Origin: Viscum album
Lineage: Eukaryota; Streptophyta; Magnoliopsida; Santalales; Viscaceae
Assembly: GCA_963277665.1 (NCBI GenBank)
Contig: OY728136.1
Location: 811,543,123 to 811,607,122, forward strand
DNA: 64,000 nt
Direction of reading: 5' to 3'
The position numbers and the translations under genes are program-made. Of the stretch, positions 10,784-23,524 are shown in pieces. The number at the start of each line of letters is the position of its first letter. Within the stretch, counting starts at the first letter, position 1. The notes below the pieces were generated by a model. That model was not told where the DNA came from. It saw nothing but the letters and a program-made list of their open reading frames with translations, and made no database searches.

Positions 10784-11848
10784 CTACACTTCAACTATAG
10801 TAACAACATAATATTGTCCTGGATCCCTAGGCCTTTTTTGAGGTAAGTTTCCCTGACTCTTAGGACATTCATTTTCATAATGCCCCATTTCTCTACAATT
10901 GTAGCATTCAACATTGATAGCCTCTTTCTTTCCCTTGCAATCACGTGCCTGGTGACCTTTTTCTCCACATTTGTAACAAACACCCATTCCTTTCCGGCAA
11001 GTACTGGGGTGATTCTTCCCACAATTATCGCATAATGGAAAATCCTTCTTTCCCTTTTTCCCTTTATCCGTCTCTTGTTTCACCATTCTCTTCTTCTCTT
11101 GCTTTACTTTGTTGTCATAAGTCATAGAGAATTCCTTTTCTGTCTTGATAGCAAACGAGACAATATCTTCATACGATGGGAAGGATTTTGATACTAAAGC
11201 TCGATGGAGAAATGATTTTAACCCATCAAAGAAACGATCAATCTTACTTCGTGGGTTACGTATATAATCTACAGCATGCCTCGCTAACCTTGTAAAGTTA
11301 GCCTCATACTTTGCGACATTCTCATCCTCCTTCTGCCTCAGACTCAGAAATTTCCTTTCCATATTTGCTCGATGGTCTTGTGGAAAGTATTTTTCTAATA
11401 AAATTTCCTTAAACTCCCTCCATTCCATACTTGATACTTCTTCATCATCCTTTGTGTTTTGAATCAGCGACCACCATTGATCGGCATCTCCAGTGAGGCG
11501 GTAGACTGCCATGACAACTTTCTCCCTTTCACTACTCCCCAAGGTATGGAATATTTTCTCTAAAGAGTTTATCCATTTCTCAGGTACTAATGGATTTCTA
11601 CCCCCATTAAATGTTGGCGGTTGTTGCCTCATGAAGCGGTCTAACATTGATCCTCCATGTCGTGGATCAGGGTGCTCCATACGAGTAAGGTTATTATTCA
11701 TAAACTGAGTGAGTTGTCCCAGTATGGTAATAAGTTGATCAGCACCAGTTGTATATCCAGATCCACAATAATTATCTTGAGCAGGAGGGAAATCCCTTCA
11801 CGGAGTGCGTGCATTGATAAGGTTTCCATTCCTTCCACTAGGCTCCAT
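10784..11848 (-). pseudogene. Gag of element A, near-intact with one nonsense codon
   Basis: The frame from the ATG at 11848 runs 354 codons, with a single TGA at codon 17 (complement at 11798-11800, probably from CGA). An open stretch of 305 residues starts at the later ATG at 11701. The 11848 start is preferred because element B's gag begins with a matching MAPSRRNENS (here MEPSGRNGNL). The capsid domain has PPTFNGGRNPLVPEKWI, WREFKEILLEKYFP and ANFTRLARHAVDY. The C-terminus has three zinc knuckles: CDNCGKNHPSTC, CYKCGEKGHQARDC and CYNCREMGHYENEC. There is no protease or pol after it. Gag would package element RNA in a particle and would need enzymes from another element. Confidence 0.9.
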
Positions 11849-12336
11849 TTCTAAACAATGGCATAAACTAGATTAGTTTATGAATCAAAATACATAATTC
11901 AATACTTGTAAAACACTTAACATAAATTGAACTATTTATGGATATAATCCATAATCATAAAAATGTTTTCTTTGAGGAAGTATGTACTCATAATACCTTC
12001 ATAATGGTTTGTAATGAAAATGATAATTATCCTAAGCATATCCCTCGGGAGTGTCGTAACCAAGAGTGCAGCAAGGCCCGTTGTCGTGCACCAGTTCTCA
12101 TTCGAGTCTAGCTCAAAGCGGTGTTTTTAGGTTTTACACCTAGGTACATCTGTGCCAGAGCCGCCTCTACCTGCTCGTATCTAGACAGGGATGTGTTGCT
12201 CGGAAAACTCACAAAATCTCTATAATACCAAAATTATAGGAAGTTCTTCTATACTAATCCTCAAAGTCTATCTTCGGGCTATGTGCTCTAATTATGGTTT
12301 ATCTAAATCTAGCTTCCAAGGTTAGTACTAAACTTC

Positions 12337-12347
12337 CTCTGATACCA
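12337..12347 (-). promoter_or_regulatory. Primer binding site (initiator tRNA-Met type), element A
   Basis: The minus strand reads TGGTATCAGAGG two bases inside the 5' LTR. The first eleven bases match the tRNA-Met primer site common in plant LTR retrotransposons. The following leader (12000-12330) is well conserved with element B. Confidence 0.88.
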
Positions 12348-12349
12348 AC

Positions 12350-15300
12350 TTTAATGCCCTGACCCCAGTTACCCAGAGTCGGTGCATTACTTCGTAACAT
12401 TGGCATGATCACAAAAGATCAAGTCTCAAAAGACTGATTAGTTTAGTAGCCTTGGAAACACTAGATACATTCATAAATGTTACATTACATCATAAAGTGA
12501 AAAACTACAATAACAAAGTCTCCATAGTCCACACTCATATCCTCTTATTACTATCCTTGCAGGTCATTCATAAAATACTTCTTCACATCCTGGAAAATAT
12601 TAAAACATTGAAAGGGGTGAGCTCAGATGCTCAGTAAGGATAACAATATATCGAAAGCTTTCATAAATAAACATTAACATTTAAGGCAATGTATAACTAA
12701 AACAAAAGCCTTTTAAACTTGAACTTCAACATAATATGGAAAAAGTAAAATGAAATAATTCCATTTACTTATTCACATGGATATTCTAATGGTCGAACAA
12801 TCACATGCAATATCAATAACCACTTTCATAATGATGGAATGCATAATGCCAGACCATCATAACCACGCAGCCAAGGCCTCGTGCCAAGACCACAAATAAG
12901 ATTTTGTCAAGTCCTCGTGCCAAGACACTAGTTTGTCTCATGAGACCTACCGATGCATCGAGGAGATGTAGCAGGCTCCACCCGTCACTTATTAAGTCCA
13001 ATGCATTCCTCATATGAATGGGTTTAAACATATCATAAATCATAACATAATCGTATCACATAAAAAAATGCATAAAGGAAACATAAAATTTCCAAATTTT
13101 CAATCACAAGATGTCAATAAAAAGCATTGATATAATAAAAACACATTCAAAACCATTTTCAATACCAAAATAAAAGAAAGTTAAAACTTTGTATTTATTT
13201 TTCATTAAAAAAATGTTATGGCTTGTAGAGGAAGCCGAAACCCAAATAATGGCCATGGCAGCGGAGAAGTCGTTGTCTCCGCATACATACGACAAGAAAA
13301 AAATTCCATTTTTTCATTTAGTAAAACACTTCGTATAAAAAGATTCCTTTTGAATAAACGTAAAAGTCAAAAGGGTTTATACACCGTATAAATGAAAGTT
13401 GTGTATAAAACCAAATATGCCTCAATGAAAAGAGATTGAGACGAAGTCCCTCACAAAGATCATTTTTTAAATTAAATAGATATATTATGTGTATTCACTA
13501 TAAGTACACATAAAGAAAGTACAAATACAAGATATGACATAATAATATCATGACATAATTTGATAGTAGGAGATTAACCCAAAGAATGGAAATTGGGTTA
13601 AGAAATTCCCTTACCTTATGTCCGACCTGACTCGACCATTCTTTAACCTCCTGAATAATAAACTAGAGTTAATTTCTATTTACTTAAGAACCTTTTTCAT
13701 GTTCATTATTCCTTTTATATCACTTATTACCATGTTATGAACACTATGTAATTATTTAAGTTAATAACGGTCATTTTGTTGATCTTTTGTACTTGAGTCA
13801 AAAATAAACTTCTTATAATTACAAGTTGTTCATCTGGTGAAACATCCATTATATCCAGAATTATATTCATGATATAGATATCATATATCTCATATATATC
13901 CAGTATATACATGCATTTATAATATTCCATAATGTTTAGAGGTAAGAAATGAAATGCACCGTTCATGGAGACGGTAAGTCGTACGTACGCATGAACGCTA
14001 ATTTCATTTCTATTTCATATTTAATAAAATCATAATGATATAAAGGTATATTATAATTCCAGTATAATATCATATATAATATCAATTACTCCATCCTTTA
14101 TACATCCCACATATGGAATTAACGATTCAAATCACTTTGAGGGGGCGGTAGTCCGCACTTCCTAAAATGAAAATATCGCGTTTACCCATAATGGAAACAA
14201 TAAAGGTATGCCATAAATGAAAAATACAGAACCTTAAGTAAAACATAAACATATTATATATCATGTATAAATATAGTGGCATCTTAATTGCCACCTTTGA
14301 AGGTGTTATATTAGTATTGAACAATCATCGTTTCGTGAGGCAGAAATTCGCCATCCACAGAAACAGTATGTTATTTAACCATTAGATGTAGGTGTGTGTA
14401 AGTGTAGCTCGAATAATTCTTATAAAAACATCCTAGTATATTGAGGATACTTGTGTTGTTACAAAAGAAATGAATAAAAATATTTTAGGGGGTTGGATAA
14501 GCAAAATAAAACAAAATAACATAAGCGAAGACATTACCTTAAAATCGGGAAACTCTTTTGATTTGAGACAAAGGCTTACTTGGGAAGAATTATGCCCAAA
14601 GTTAGGCTTCTAGGAGTATGGGAGGGATGTTGGGAGAGTATTTGGGTAGAGGTTGGCTGAGGAAAAAGGCTTTGAGAGTGTGAGTAAGGTGGTAGTGGTG
14701 GGGGCCTTTTATAAGTGGAGAGGAGGGGCACTCTTGGAAAGTAATTAAATGTTACTTTATTATGCAATGTTTTTAGGATTATAAAGGTCCCACACTTATA
14801 TAATTCGAGTATAAGGTGATAAGGGTTCGAAATATTCTCATCCAATAGTCTTTGGACAAGTGTAATGCTTAGAGTTTACATTATCCTTCCATTTTATTAA
14901 AATCGTTAATTAATGAGGTAATCACTGCATCATCATGGTGTCATACATAATTTAATATATTTAATGTCTAAAAATTATAAAAAAAATATCATGATGTAGT
15001 AAATCTTTTTAGATTTCTAACTAATATTTATAGTCAAAAATATGACTTGTATAACCCCATTTAAAAATTGTTTTAGTAAAACAACTTATACTTGTGACAT
15101 TTTTATTTTAACTTTAAATAAAAAGTTATTTATGTCATTTTCCAACCAAAGTGGCTCCATGGGGTCCCCAAGTTGACCCATGAATTTTCTTGTTCATCCA
15201 TGAAACATCCAATAGGTTTTGGATAAGTGTAAAGGTATTTTCATATTTTTATAATATCATTTTTACCTTAAATTTCACTAATTACATTTAATCGCGATTA

Positions 15301-16074
15301 ATTAAACTTAAAAGTTACTATTCACCAAAAAAATAATTTTAATCACATTGAACCACATTTTACTTCATAATGACAACCATGTATGTCAGATTTTTGAAAA
15401 TCAAATCACAGAAGTGGTAATGTTTCATTTAAACGAAAAATCAGTTTTTTAACTACCACTTAGTGCTTTCACTATTCATCAAAAATTGATGTTTTTCAGA
15501 ACAATGCCAAAGTTTCACCCTAAGCTATAATTGATATTCCGAATCCAAAAATGATGTATATTTTACAAAATTTCAAACATATAATTTTCATTAATTAATT
15601 TTATAATTAATTCCCGCTGTCACAACAAATAGCGTGTTTTTAAGAAACAATATATATCAAAAGATTGACAATTGTTTATGTCCAATTTCAAAGTGAAATT
15701 AATTCTAATGACCACCATTGGTTAAAATAGTAAAAAAATATTCTAATTATACTTTAAAAAAACTAAATAGTATAACTTATCGCTATAAATTATTTTTATT
15801 AAAAAAGTTGTTTTTAAGTATTTTTCACTATTCATAAAAATTGGAAGTTCCCAGAAAAATACCAAAAATTACACGTAGGCTAATTTCGATATTCCGAATC
15901 CAAAAATGAAGTCCATTTTGAACTATAATATAAATATAATTTTAAAAAGTGGGTATTACTATTCATAATGGCTATTTTTATTGGTCGCGGTGTGTTAGAA
16001 TCTTGAACTTGCGTACAAAGCAAGCTATTGCATTATTGAAACAGAAGTGTATCGTGAATGCTTGGGGTGTTATA
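12350..16074 (-). repeat. 5' LTR of element A (3,725 bp)
   Basis: It is the full sister of 6054-9736. On the minus strand it starts TATAACACCCCAAGC at 16074 and ends GGGCATTAAA at 12350; both ends carry single changes from the ideal TGTTACA-type ends. It has the TATA box at 14706-14713, a candidate 36 bp leader exon at 13615-13650, and the palindrome block near 12860-12985. The right edge joins gag of element D. Confidence 0.9.
14706..14713 (-). promoter_or_regulatory. TATA box, element A 5' LTR
   Basis: The minus strand reads CACTTATAAAAGGCCCCC. As the 5' LTR copy, this would be the promoter for the genomic RNA of element A. Transcription would run toward lower coordinates over a leader of about 2.3 kb before the primer site. 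Confidence 0.68.
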
Positions 16075-16640
16075 TAAAATTACATGAAATTCACAATATT
16101 TCTCTAGATTTTTCATTACCCCTGAATGTAATGTCTACTGCTTCTTCGGTGGGTTAAAACCTAGTCTACCAAAATCCAGGGTGATCCATGACTTTGATAG
16201 CTACGATTGAACTGTATGATGTTCCCTCAAATTCAAATGTAGATCATAAAATCACAAGGGTATCATGGGGATAATAATAGGAGTGTGGAGTTTAATTCTA
16301 GTATTTTTCTGGGGAACTCTAAAGGAGACATGAAATTGTAGAAAACTACTTGTCAATTGTGTTGAAGGAAGTACCCTGAAATTTCCTGAGGGGGATGAAG
16401 CAATGATTTATGTGTGTGAGGAAAATACACCGAGCTAACATTTTCCGAAAGGATAAACCCAATATTTCAATAGAGGGATTTAATTATTCTCTAAACCCTC
16501 AATGCATTTTCCATTTCTTCATCATTGAGAAACAAAGGCACTTTGCAAAAAAATCCCTAATCCATGGGTTTTCGCAGACAACCAAAATCCTCTAAGGCAC
16601 TAAGGGATAGATTTTTCTTTCATGTCCACCACAGTTCATC
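16075..16640 (+). pseudogene. Gypsy gag fragment (element D, part 2)
   Basis: The frame resumes after element A with HEIHNISLDFSLPLNVMST, matching the end of the gag capsid domain (Y...F..LS.F.P.L). Further on, TCQLC, a stop, RKYPEIS and later NDLCV are remnants of the zinc-knuckle region. Frame changes and stops are frequent. It leads straight into the protease. Weak on its own, it is supported by its order between gag part 1 and the protease. Confidence 0.55.
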
Positions 16641-16971
16641 CTTACATCAAAGTCATAATATGGACCTAGTTATTCATTTAATAATAGAGAAAATATTTTT
16701 TTCTTTTTGTTCCACGCATTCCTTCATATCACAAAAGTTTAATAGATCAATCCAAACACCACTACAAAGCATATAGGTAAATATGTTGGTGAAAACTGAA
16801 AATGGGGAAATTATTATATTTCTGGTATATAATTCCTCTCCTATTAAAATTTGTATTTTGAACCTCCCAGCAATCCATGGAGTACTTAATTTAGTGGAAT
16901 TTGACACAATTCTATGCATTGATTATCATTCCTTATATATATCCATCAAAAAATTCCACAAGAAGGATAAC
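16641..16971 (+). pseudogene. Gypsy protease (element D)
   Basis: The reading FFSFCSTHSFISQKF near 16699-16743 matches the gypsy protease block LFDSGATHSFIS.F, but the catalytic DSG is now SFC, so the site is lost. The second block, FDTILCIDYHSLYISI near 16895-16950, matches FDVILGMDWL..Y.A.. at the protease-RT junction. The open stretch 16783-17046 covers this second block. Element C interrupts the linker at 16972, and RT resumes at 51288. Confidence 0.75.
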
Positions 16972-19709
16972 TGTAGCGACACATCTTTTCATACATTATT
17001 TTTAAACAATTTTCATGATAAAAAATATAAAATAGATACACAATAATTGTACAATGGTTCAGTGTCTTGGGAAAATTTGGACCATACAAAACATTTACAA
17101 AATAAAACATTAACCTATATTTAATTAATTATTCTCCAACATATTATTGTCCCTTGAATTATCCATAGTATATGTAGTCATCAGGCAGTATACATGAAAA
17201 ATTGGTGAGTTAAAATCCCAGTAAAAGTATAGATAATAACATGGAACAATATAACTAGGGTTAGAATAATCATAACATCATCATCATCGTCATAATGAGT
17301 GGAAGCATTTGATTAATGCCTCGAATGTGGTAATTCAAAGAAATGAAACATAATGTCTTATTGGTGAACTACCACACATAGTTGTGAAAAAATATTGAAT
17401 CATTTTCATGAATATATCACATTTACTCAAAAGAAAACCACATTTAGAAATGAATTGGAGGACTATATACTTTTTAGCGCACCTGTTACATCTTATCATT
17501 TACATTGAGATATATAATTCAATGCGCATCAGTCACATCATAAAATTTACATTATCATTCCATCCACATAGAACATTTATTATTATTGGACATAAAATGA
17601 CACATATATATGAATGAGTTTTATTTACCAAAACATTGATTCCTAAAATTTGGGCTCATAAATTAATGAGGGAATATCATACTTGATATAGGAATCACCA
17701 ACCTTGAGTTATAAGTAAAATGTTTTTTTATTGAAATAATAGTTCTCTTGGAAAACATTTTGTTTTTCATAAATTCATGTTGAAAACGTATATATCGTAG
17801 AAAATAAAATACAATTATGATGGAATTATATTTATGGAATATCCATTCTGAAAATTGGGTGAATTATGGATAACCCAATGGAAGAGAGTTGGGTTAGAGA
17901 ATTCCCTTTACCTTGTGTCTGAATTCTTCTATCACATTAATGTTTGGAATAATTACCATAAGTTAAGTAATTATCAATTATAAAACCATTTATACATTAA
18001 TATTAATAATTATGGTTTTATTATGTTCTATTATGGTCTTTTGGGTTAGTTATAGAGTTTAATTTCACCGTTCGATGGTGTTCATTTTCATAATTTTCAT
18101 GGTCAGTTCGTCTGTAAACATGAATGGAAGTTAACTAAAAATAAATATGAATATAAAGAATCATTATTATATGTTATTAATTATCCTAAATATTATTAGA
18201 TAAAATTATAGTGTATTTGGTTATATATCACGAGGGTGATTCAATAGATAAATGTTAACGATGATTGTTTTAAGATATTTTTTTACGGTTTTTCAAACAC
18301 AACGAACTAGTTTTGTTTTATGATTTAGTATTATCAGTATAGGTAATTTAAAAAATATAAAAATGGTTATAAAATAATATTTTCAACCTATTTTAAACAA
18401 TTTAATGGACTTACTAACATATTTGAAGGTTTTTATGGAAAATGAAAGTCTATCGCCCCTGAAGTCATTTAATTGACACATCACACGCGACAATTTATTT
18501 TTTAAACAAAGTGAAAGAGGGAGTATTTTAATTATAAATAATCCATTAACATGATATAACTATATAAAATGTAAGTTACTTGAATTATAAATACTTTTTC
18601 ATAAAGATATTTTAGTATATAATAAGAAAAAATTGGAATTGAAAAGAAATTAAAAGAAAAAAGAGCAAGGATTTACCTCTTAAATTCTCTTTTCGATATG
18701 ATCCTCAAAGAACATAGGATGAGTATTTTTATGAGACATAAACCTCCTATAAGTGAGGGAGGGGCAGTGGAAGTGTATCAGGTAGAATTTAGGTATGTCT
18801 CAATGATTGAGAGGTGTGAGGAGGAGTTTGTGTGGGGAGTGGTATTTATAGTGGAGGATAGGGATGTTTCCTCATTATTATATTCATTAATTTATTATTT
18901 TTCCTAAAGACTATAAATAGTTTTAGAATTATTTAAAAATATAATAAAATAATTAAGAATTATAGAAGATTTTGGTCTTGCATTATCTTAACATCATCTG
19001 TGACTCCAAAATTCATTATTTACTTTTATTGTAAATTACAATATTTTTTTATACATAAGAAAATCAAGTATTTTAGAAAAATATCTAAAAATAACTCTAA
19101 CCATTTTTTGATTTGTAGAATTAAAAAATGAACAAAATTATATGTGAATAATTTTCTATGTAGGAATAATTTAATTTTTAATAAAAAACATCATTTAATT
19201 GGAAAATACATATTATAACTAATTTTATAACAATTTAAAAAATAAATAAGGTATCATAAAATTATCTTAAAATAATGAGACATAAAAATATTAATTTATG
19301 AATACATTTCAGAAAAATGTTTTTTCTTAATTATTAACTTATTCATTATATTTTAATTAAATAATTTTGACTTATAATAATACCAACACTTACTTAATAT
19401 ATATTAAAATATTTATTTACTTATACTATGATATAATTATTTCATATTTTCACTTATAAGAAGCCTAAATTTTATTTATTACTTCATGGGTGAGGTTACT
19501 AATAATTTTTATTGTTTACTATAAATAAGGGTCATATTTCTATTTCATTGTTATTGGATCCTTAACTTATATAAATACTTCATTTATTCATTAATTCACC
19601 ATTTATAAATATTTTATTATAATCTATAAGTGATTTTATTTAAATCATCCTATATTAAATTACTATATTAAGTTATAAATTTCCATTTATTAAATATTGG
19701 GTCATTAAA
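16972..19709 (-). repeat. 3' LTR of element C (about 2.7 kb)
   Basis: It aligns with 46389-46555 plus 48735-51287, for example at 17190-17240 against 48750-48800 (AAAATCCCAGTAA shared) and 17020-17100 against 46435-46530. On the minus strand it starts with a decayed TTTAATGACCCAATATTT and ends GTGTCGCTACA at 16972. It has a TATA box at 18843-18851. Open frames inside it are not conserved in the sister LTR and are not genes. Confidence 0.82.
18843..18851 (-). promoter_or_regulatory. TATA box, element C 3' LTR
   Basis: The minus strand reads CCACTATAAATACCACTCC. The same block occurs in the sister LTR near 50400, which supports it as the core promoter. Confidence 0.65.
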
Positions 19710-19721
19710 TTCTTCCCCCAT
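19710..19721 (-). promoter_or_regulatory. Polypurine tract, element C
   Basis: The minus strand reads TGGGGGAAGAA directly before the LTR start. This marks the neighbouring LTR as the 3' LTR and agrees with pol lying at higher coordinates. Confidence 0.72.
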
Positions 19722-21107
19722 TTTGAAATTTCTCCCTCACAATTTCATTTTACAGAAATAGGTGAGGGTAATTCTCTTTAATTGCCTCCTCTAGTTCCCA
19801 GGTTTCTTATTTATACTTATAAATCCTCCACAACACATTGACAAGTTAGGTTATCTTATTGTGTTGAACTCTATCTCTCTAGACTAGAATTATTACAAGA
19901 TCCTCCTCATAAGAGATATCATCTTGTGATTGTACCACCATTGAGTTCAGTACATTTGAGTGATCTGGTATGTACTTCCACATGATTATTACATGGAACA
20001 CATCTATAAGCCATATTCGGTGGATGTGAAAGCTAATAGTCTACTACTCATATGTGATCAAGGACTTGAAAGGGGCCAATGTATCTTGGGAATATCTTCC
20101 CTTTCATTCCAAACAAATGAATCTCTTCCATGGTGATATTATAAGTAAGTCTTTATCGCCAACGTCGAACTCACAGTCTCTTTAATGGATTTTATCAAAA
20201 CTATTTTTCTGACTCTAAGGATATTTGATATGTCAATGGATGACTTGAACACTCTATATCATATCTTGTATATGATTGGGTCCGTGTAGTTTTCTTTTGA
20301 CAACTTCATCCCAACATGTTGGAGTTCTATATCACTTTCCATACAAAGCTTAATATGGATCCATCTAAATACTTGAGTAGAAGCTATTGTCGTATGAGAA
20401 CTTAACCAATGGAAAATTCAGATCACATACACCATCAAATTATATAGATTAGGACCCTAGAATTTCATAAATCACCTACATCATCCTTTCATATTGGCCA
20501 TCAGTTTGGTGGTAATAGGTCGTGTTTTGTTTTAATTCATTACTCTAATCATGTTGAAGACTGCAATAAAATTTAGATGTGAAACTTGGATCAAAATTGG
20601 AGAAAATTGAGATTTAAACCCCATTAAATCTCACCACATCCTTCTCATATATCATTTCATATTGTTAAAGCAATAGATTTTCCCAAATAGTAATAAAGTG
20701 TGTAGTCTTGGTGAGTCGGTCCACCATAACCCATATCGCATTATTTCTTTTGGATGGATTGGAGAGACCCATGTCAAGTCCATAGTGACATTCTCCCATT
20801 TCAACATGGGTATATGTAGTGGTTTCATCATCCCATTGGGTTTCTATCGCTGTTGATTAACTTTCTGACATATCAAACACCATAAGAAATATACTGTTAT
20901 CTCTTACTTCATTATGACCAACTGGAGGTGTTATCAAAGATCATGGTACATCTTGGTGCTACTAGGATGGATGTAGAATGTTGAGCTATGTTCATTATCT
21001 AATAGCTCCATCATTATCCCAAGTGATAAAGGCACACAGAGCCTCATTTAGAACTAAATCTCACTATCATCATCGATAAAGAACTATGGTAGCTTCCCTT
21101 CCATTAC
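19722..21107 (-). pseudogene. Gypsy integrase and chromodomain (element C)
   Basis: The minus strand shows MVDRLTKTTHFI near 20700-20735, matching the gypsy integrase core (VVVDRLTKSAHFIP). ELEEAIKENYPH near 19755-19795 matches the end of the chromodomain (WE.E..M...YP.LF). Integrase joins the cDNA to the chromosome, and a chromodomain steers insertion to heterochromatin. Many stops and frameshifts break the frame, so it is non-functional. Confidence 0.75.
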
Positions 21108-22700
21108 TCAATTCACCCTCTTTTCCAACTCTGTATCATCTCTTTGTGCCTCCTTAATATTATTTTTCATAAATGGGTAGGAAATTATTTGGGATAGGTA
21201 TGATGTACTCCATACTGTTACGGTTTCAAAATTCATCATTTTCATATCCATGAAGTTATTATCTTTCTCAATCCATAACATGGATAATGTAGTAGGTTCT
21301 TTTTTTCTTAGAGCGTTAGCTTCCATGTTTTCTTTGGGAGGTTGATAGTAAATTCGGTAATCGTAGTCTTTAATTAGCTCTAAATAGCTCTTTTGATTCA
21401 TTTTGATATCCTTTTGTGTGAATATATACTTTCGGCTCCTCTGATTGGAATATAAGTCACACTTATCTCCATAGAGGTAGTTCCTCTATGTTTTCAAGGA
21501 AAAAAGGAATCTTTTAGCTCTAGATCATGCGTAAGGTAGTTATACTCCTAGATCATCTACTACTGTGAAATGTAGGCTTCCACAATATCATTATTCTTGA
21601 GTACACAACCCATGAAACTCTTTAAAGAATCACCGTATATCACATAATTGTCTCCACTCTTTAGTAATATGATTACAGGTGCAGTGATCGACCATCTCTT
21701 TAGCTCCTTGAAGATTTCCTTATACTCTACCATCGAGACATACATTACCCCTTTTCTTGTTAACTTAGTGGGATTCACAATTGTCAGAAATTTCTAAAAA
21801 ACATCATTATTACCTAGATAATCAAAGAAAACTATGGATTTCTATGTAACTATAGGGTATATTCCACTCCTCAATTTCCATTGGTTTTTAATGGTCCACA
21901 GAAATTCCCTCAATTGTAATCACCTGTTATAAGAATGTGACTTGTTGTATCCAAAATTCACACTTTCACAACATGACATAGAGCATATCCTTCCACGATA
22001 TCGCCAACACAATCCTTATATGTTCTTTATGTTCCCCCTTTATCATAGATTAGATGATAATATCATTTTTAAACATAAAAATAAATTGTATGAGGTAATG
22101 TATAAATACTATATTCATAAAATCAATGATGAATTCAAGGGAAACGGTAAGTATAAAGGTAATCACCAAAAACTCATACTGCCCATACCTTGTTTGGAAG
22201 GTTTTATTATGAATGTCTTCCTTCTTCACCATTAGCTGATGATTTCTAAATTGGATATCCACCTTTGAGATGTATTGACCTCCTCTCAAATAATTAAACA
22301 AGTCATCAATCCATGGAAGTGGATACTTGTTATTCATATAGATCTTGTTGAGTTATTAATAATCGATAAACAATTGCATTGATCCACCCATATTCTTGAC
22401 AAAGAGCACTGGTGCACACCAAGGTGATGCACTAGGGAGTATGACATCATTCTCAAAATTCTCTTTCAAGGATGTCATTAACTCCTCTAGTTCAATATGA
22501 GCCACCATATATGGGAACATCGAGATAAGAGTATCTTCCGGTATGAGTTCTACTGAGATATATACCTCACAATATGGGTGTAGTCTGAGAAACTCGTCAG
22601 GAAATAAATCATTATATTTCCTAAAAATGGAAATTTTTCCTAGGTTGATACCATCTGATGACTCATACATTTGAGCGAGGTATTGTATTTAACAGGGAAT
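21108..22700 (-). pseudogene. Gypsy reverse transcriptase and RNase H (element C)
   Basis: Successive minus-strand pieces read ENDVILPSASPWCAPVLFVKN (22356-22670), NKYPLPWIDDLFNYLRGGQYISK and TRYGQYEFLV (22050-22337), EYKEIFKELKRWSITAPVI (21560-21778), and YLELIKDYDYRIYYQPPKENM (21108-21401). These are RT fingers and palm, the start of RNase H, and its end (W.ELLKDYD..I.YHPGK.N..ADALSR). The palm active site is changed: the FIDDIL motif reads MFKNDII. One frame is needed per piece, so it is a pseudogene. Confidence 0.9.
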
Positions 22701-23093
22701 CAACACCCATGCTGTTGAAAGATTTTTCAATGGATATTCATGATCATCCATTCATTTTTTGAGGAGCATGCGATTTTTTTTAATATGAAAATATATTTCC
22801 TTTTCATGATAGTTAATATGTTATCTATATAATGAGATCCAGTCTATTCCTAGTATAGAATCAAATTCAACCATGGGAAGTATCACAAGATTTGTTGGAA
22901 GAATCTTCCCATATACGCCAATAGGAGAATATTCCAACATATGGTTTGAAATGATTGAAACACTTAGTGTTTTTAAAAATAACTCTACTTCATTTTTTTG
23001 GGGCTTCGATTCAGTAGTTATTGAAAATAGTCAAGATATATAGAATGAATAGAACAAGAATCAAATAATATTTTTTCCATTCATGACTGAATC
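22701..23093 (-). pseudogene. Gypsy protease (element C)
   Basis: On the minus strand MVEFDSILGIDWISLY (about 22815-22865) matches the protease-RT linker block FDVILGMDWL..Y. Upstream, a frame gives FDSCSIHSIYL near 23045, matching FDSGATHSFIS with the catalytic glycine changed to cysteine. The CACTA element starts at 23097, just upstream of the catalytic block, and separates it from gag. Confidence 0.75.
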
Positions 23094-23096
23094 AGA

Positions 23097-23440
23097 AACT
23101 ACTACAAAAACGAGAAAGGGAAGCGCCACCTTATAATAGTGCTAAGAAAATACCACTGATAAAGAAACCATGTATCAACGCTAAAATTTTAGGGCTAATA
23201 CAGTGTAACCTTTATCTACACTAAAAAAGAGCTGATAAACAAACCTTTATCAGCACTAGAAAAGTTCTGATAAAGAACCCGTCTATTAGCGCTAAAATTT
23301 TAGAGCTGATATAGGAGGGATTTATCAATGCTTTTGTAGCACTGATAAAGAGGACCATTATCAGTGCTAAAAAAATGCTGACAAAGGATACCTTTATCAG
23401 CGCTAAAATTTTAGCACTGATAAAACCATAGTCACTTTTT
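23097..23440. repeat. CACTA left terminal and subterminal repeats
   Basis: After the terminal repeat, variants of TTTATCAGCGCTAAAATTTTAGCACTGATA appear about every 30-50 bp in both orientations. Many copies form palindromes around AAAATTTT. Such subterminal repeats are the transposase-binding sites in the CACTA superfamily. Confidence 0.85.
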
Positions 23441-23524
23441 TATAAAGTTGGTCACACAGTTCCCTCATTTTCTCGCGACCTAAAGCTCTCGTGGTACTGG
23501 AACCCTACGACTCCCCTCCGCTGA

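Larger units (their letters stand above)
6054..16074 (-). mobile_element. Element A: gag-only long-LTR gypsy-type retrotransposon
   Basis: A consists of two directly repeated LTRs of about 3.7 kb around a 2.6 kb internal region (9737-12349). The internal region has, on the minus strand, a primer site, a gag ORF and a polypurine tract, but no protease, RT or integrase. It is therefore non-autonomous. It is a second copy of the family represented by element B at 25682-36442, in opposite orientation. Its LTRs differ at roughly one base in twenty in the stretches compared by eye, so it is older than B. It sits inside the gag of element D. About 39 bp of the left LTR end are missing, so no target duplication could be confirmed. 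Confidence 0.88.
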
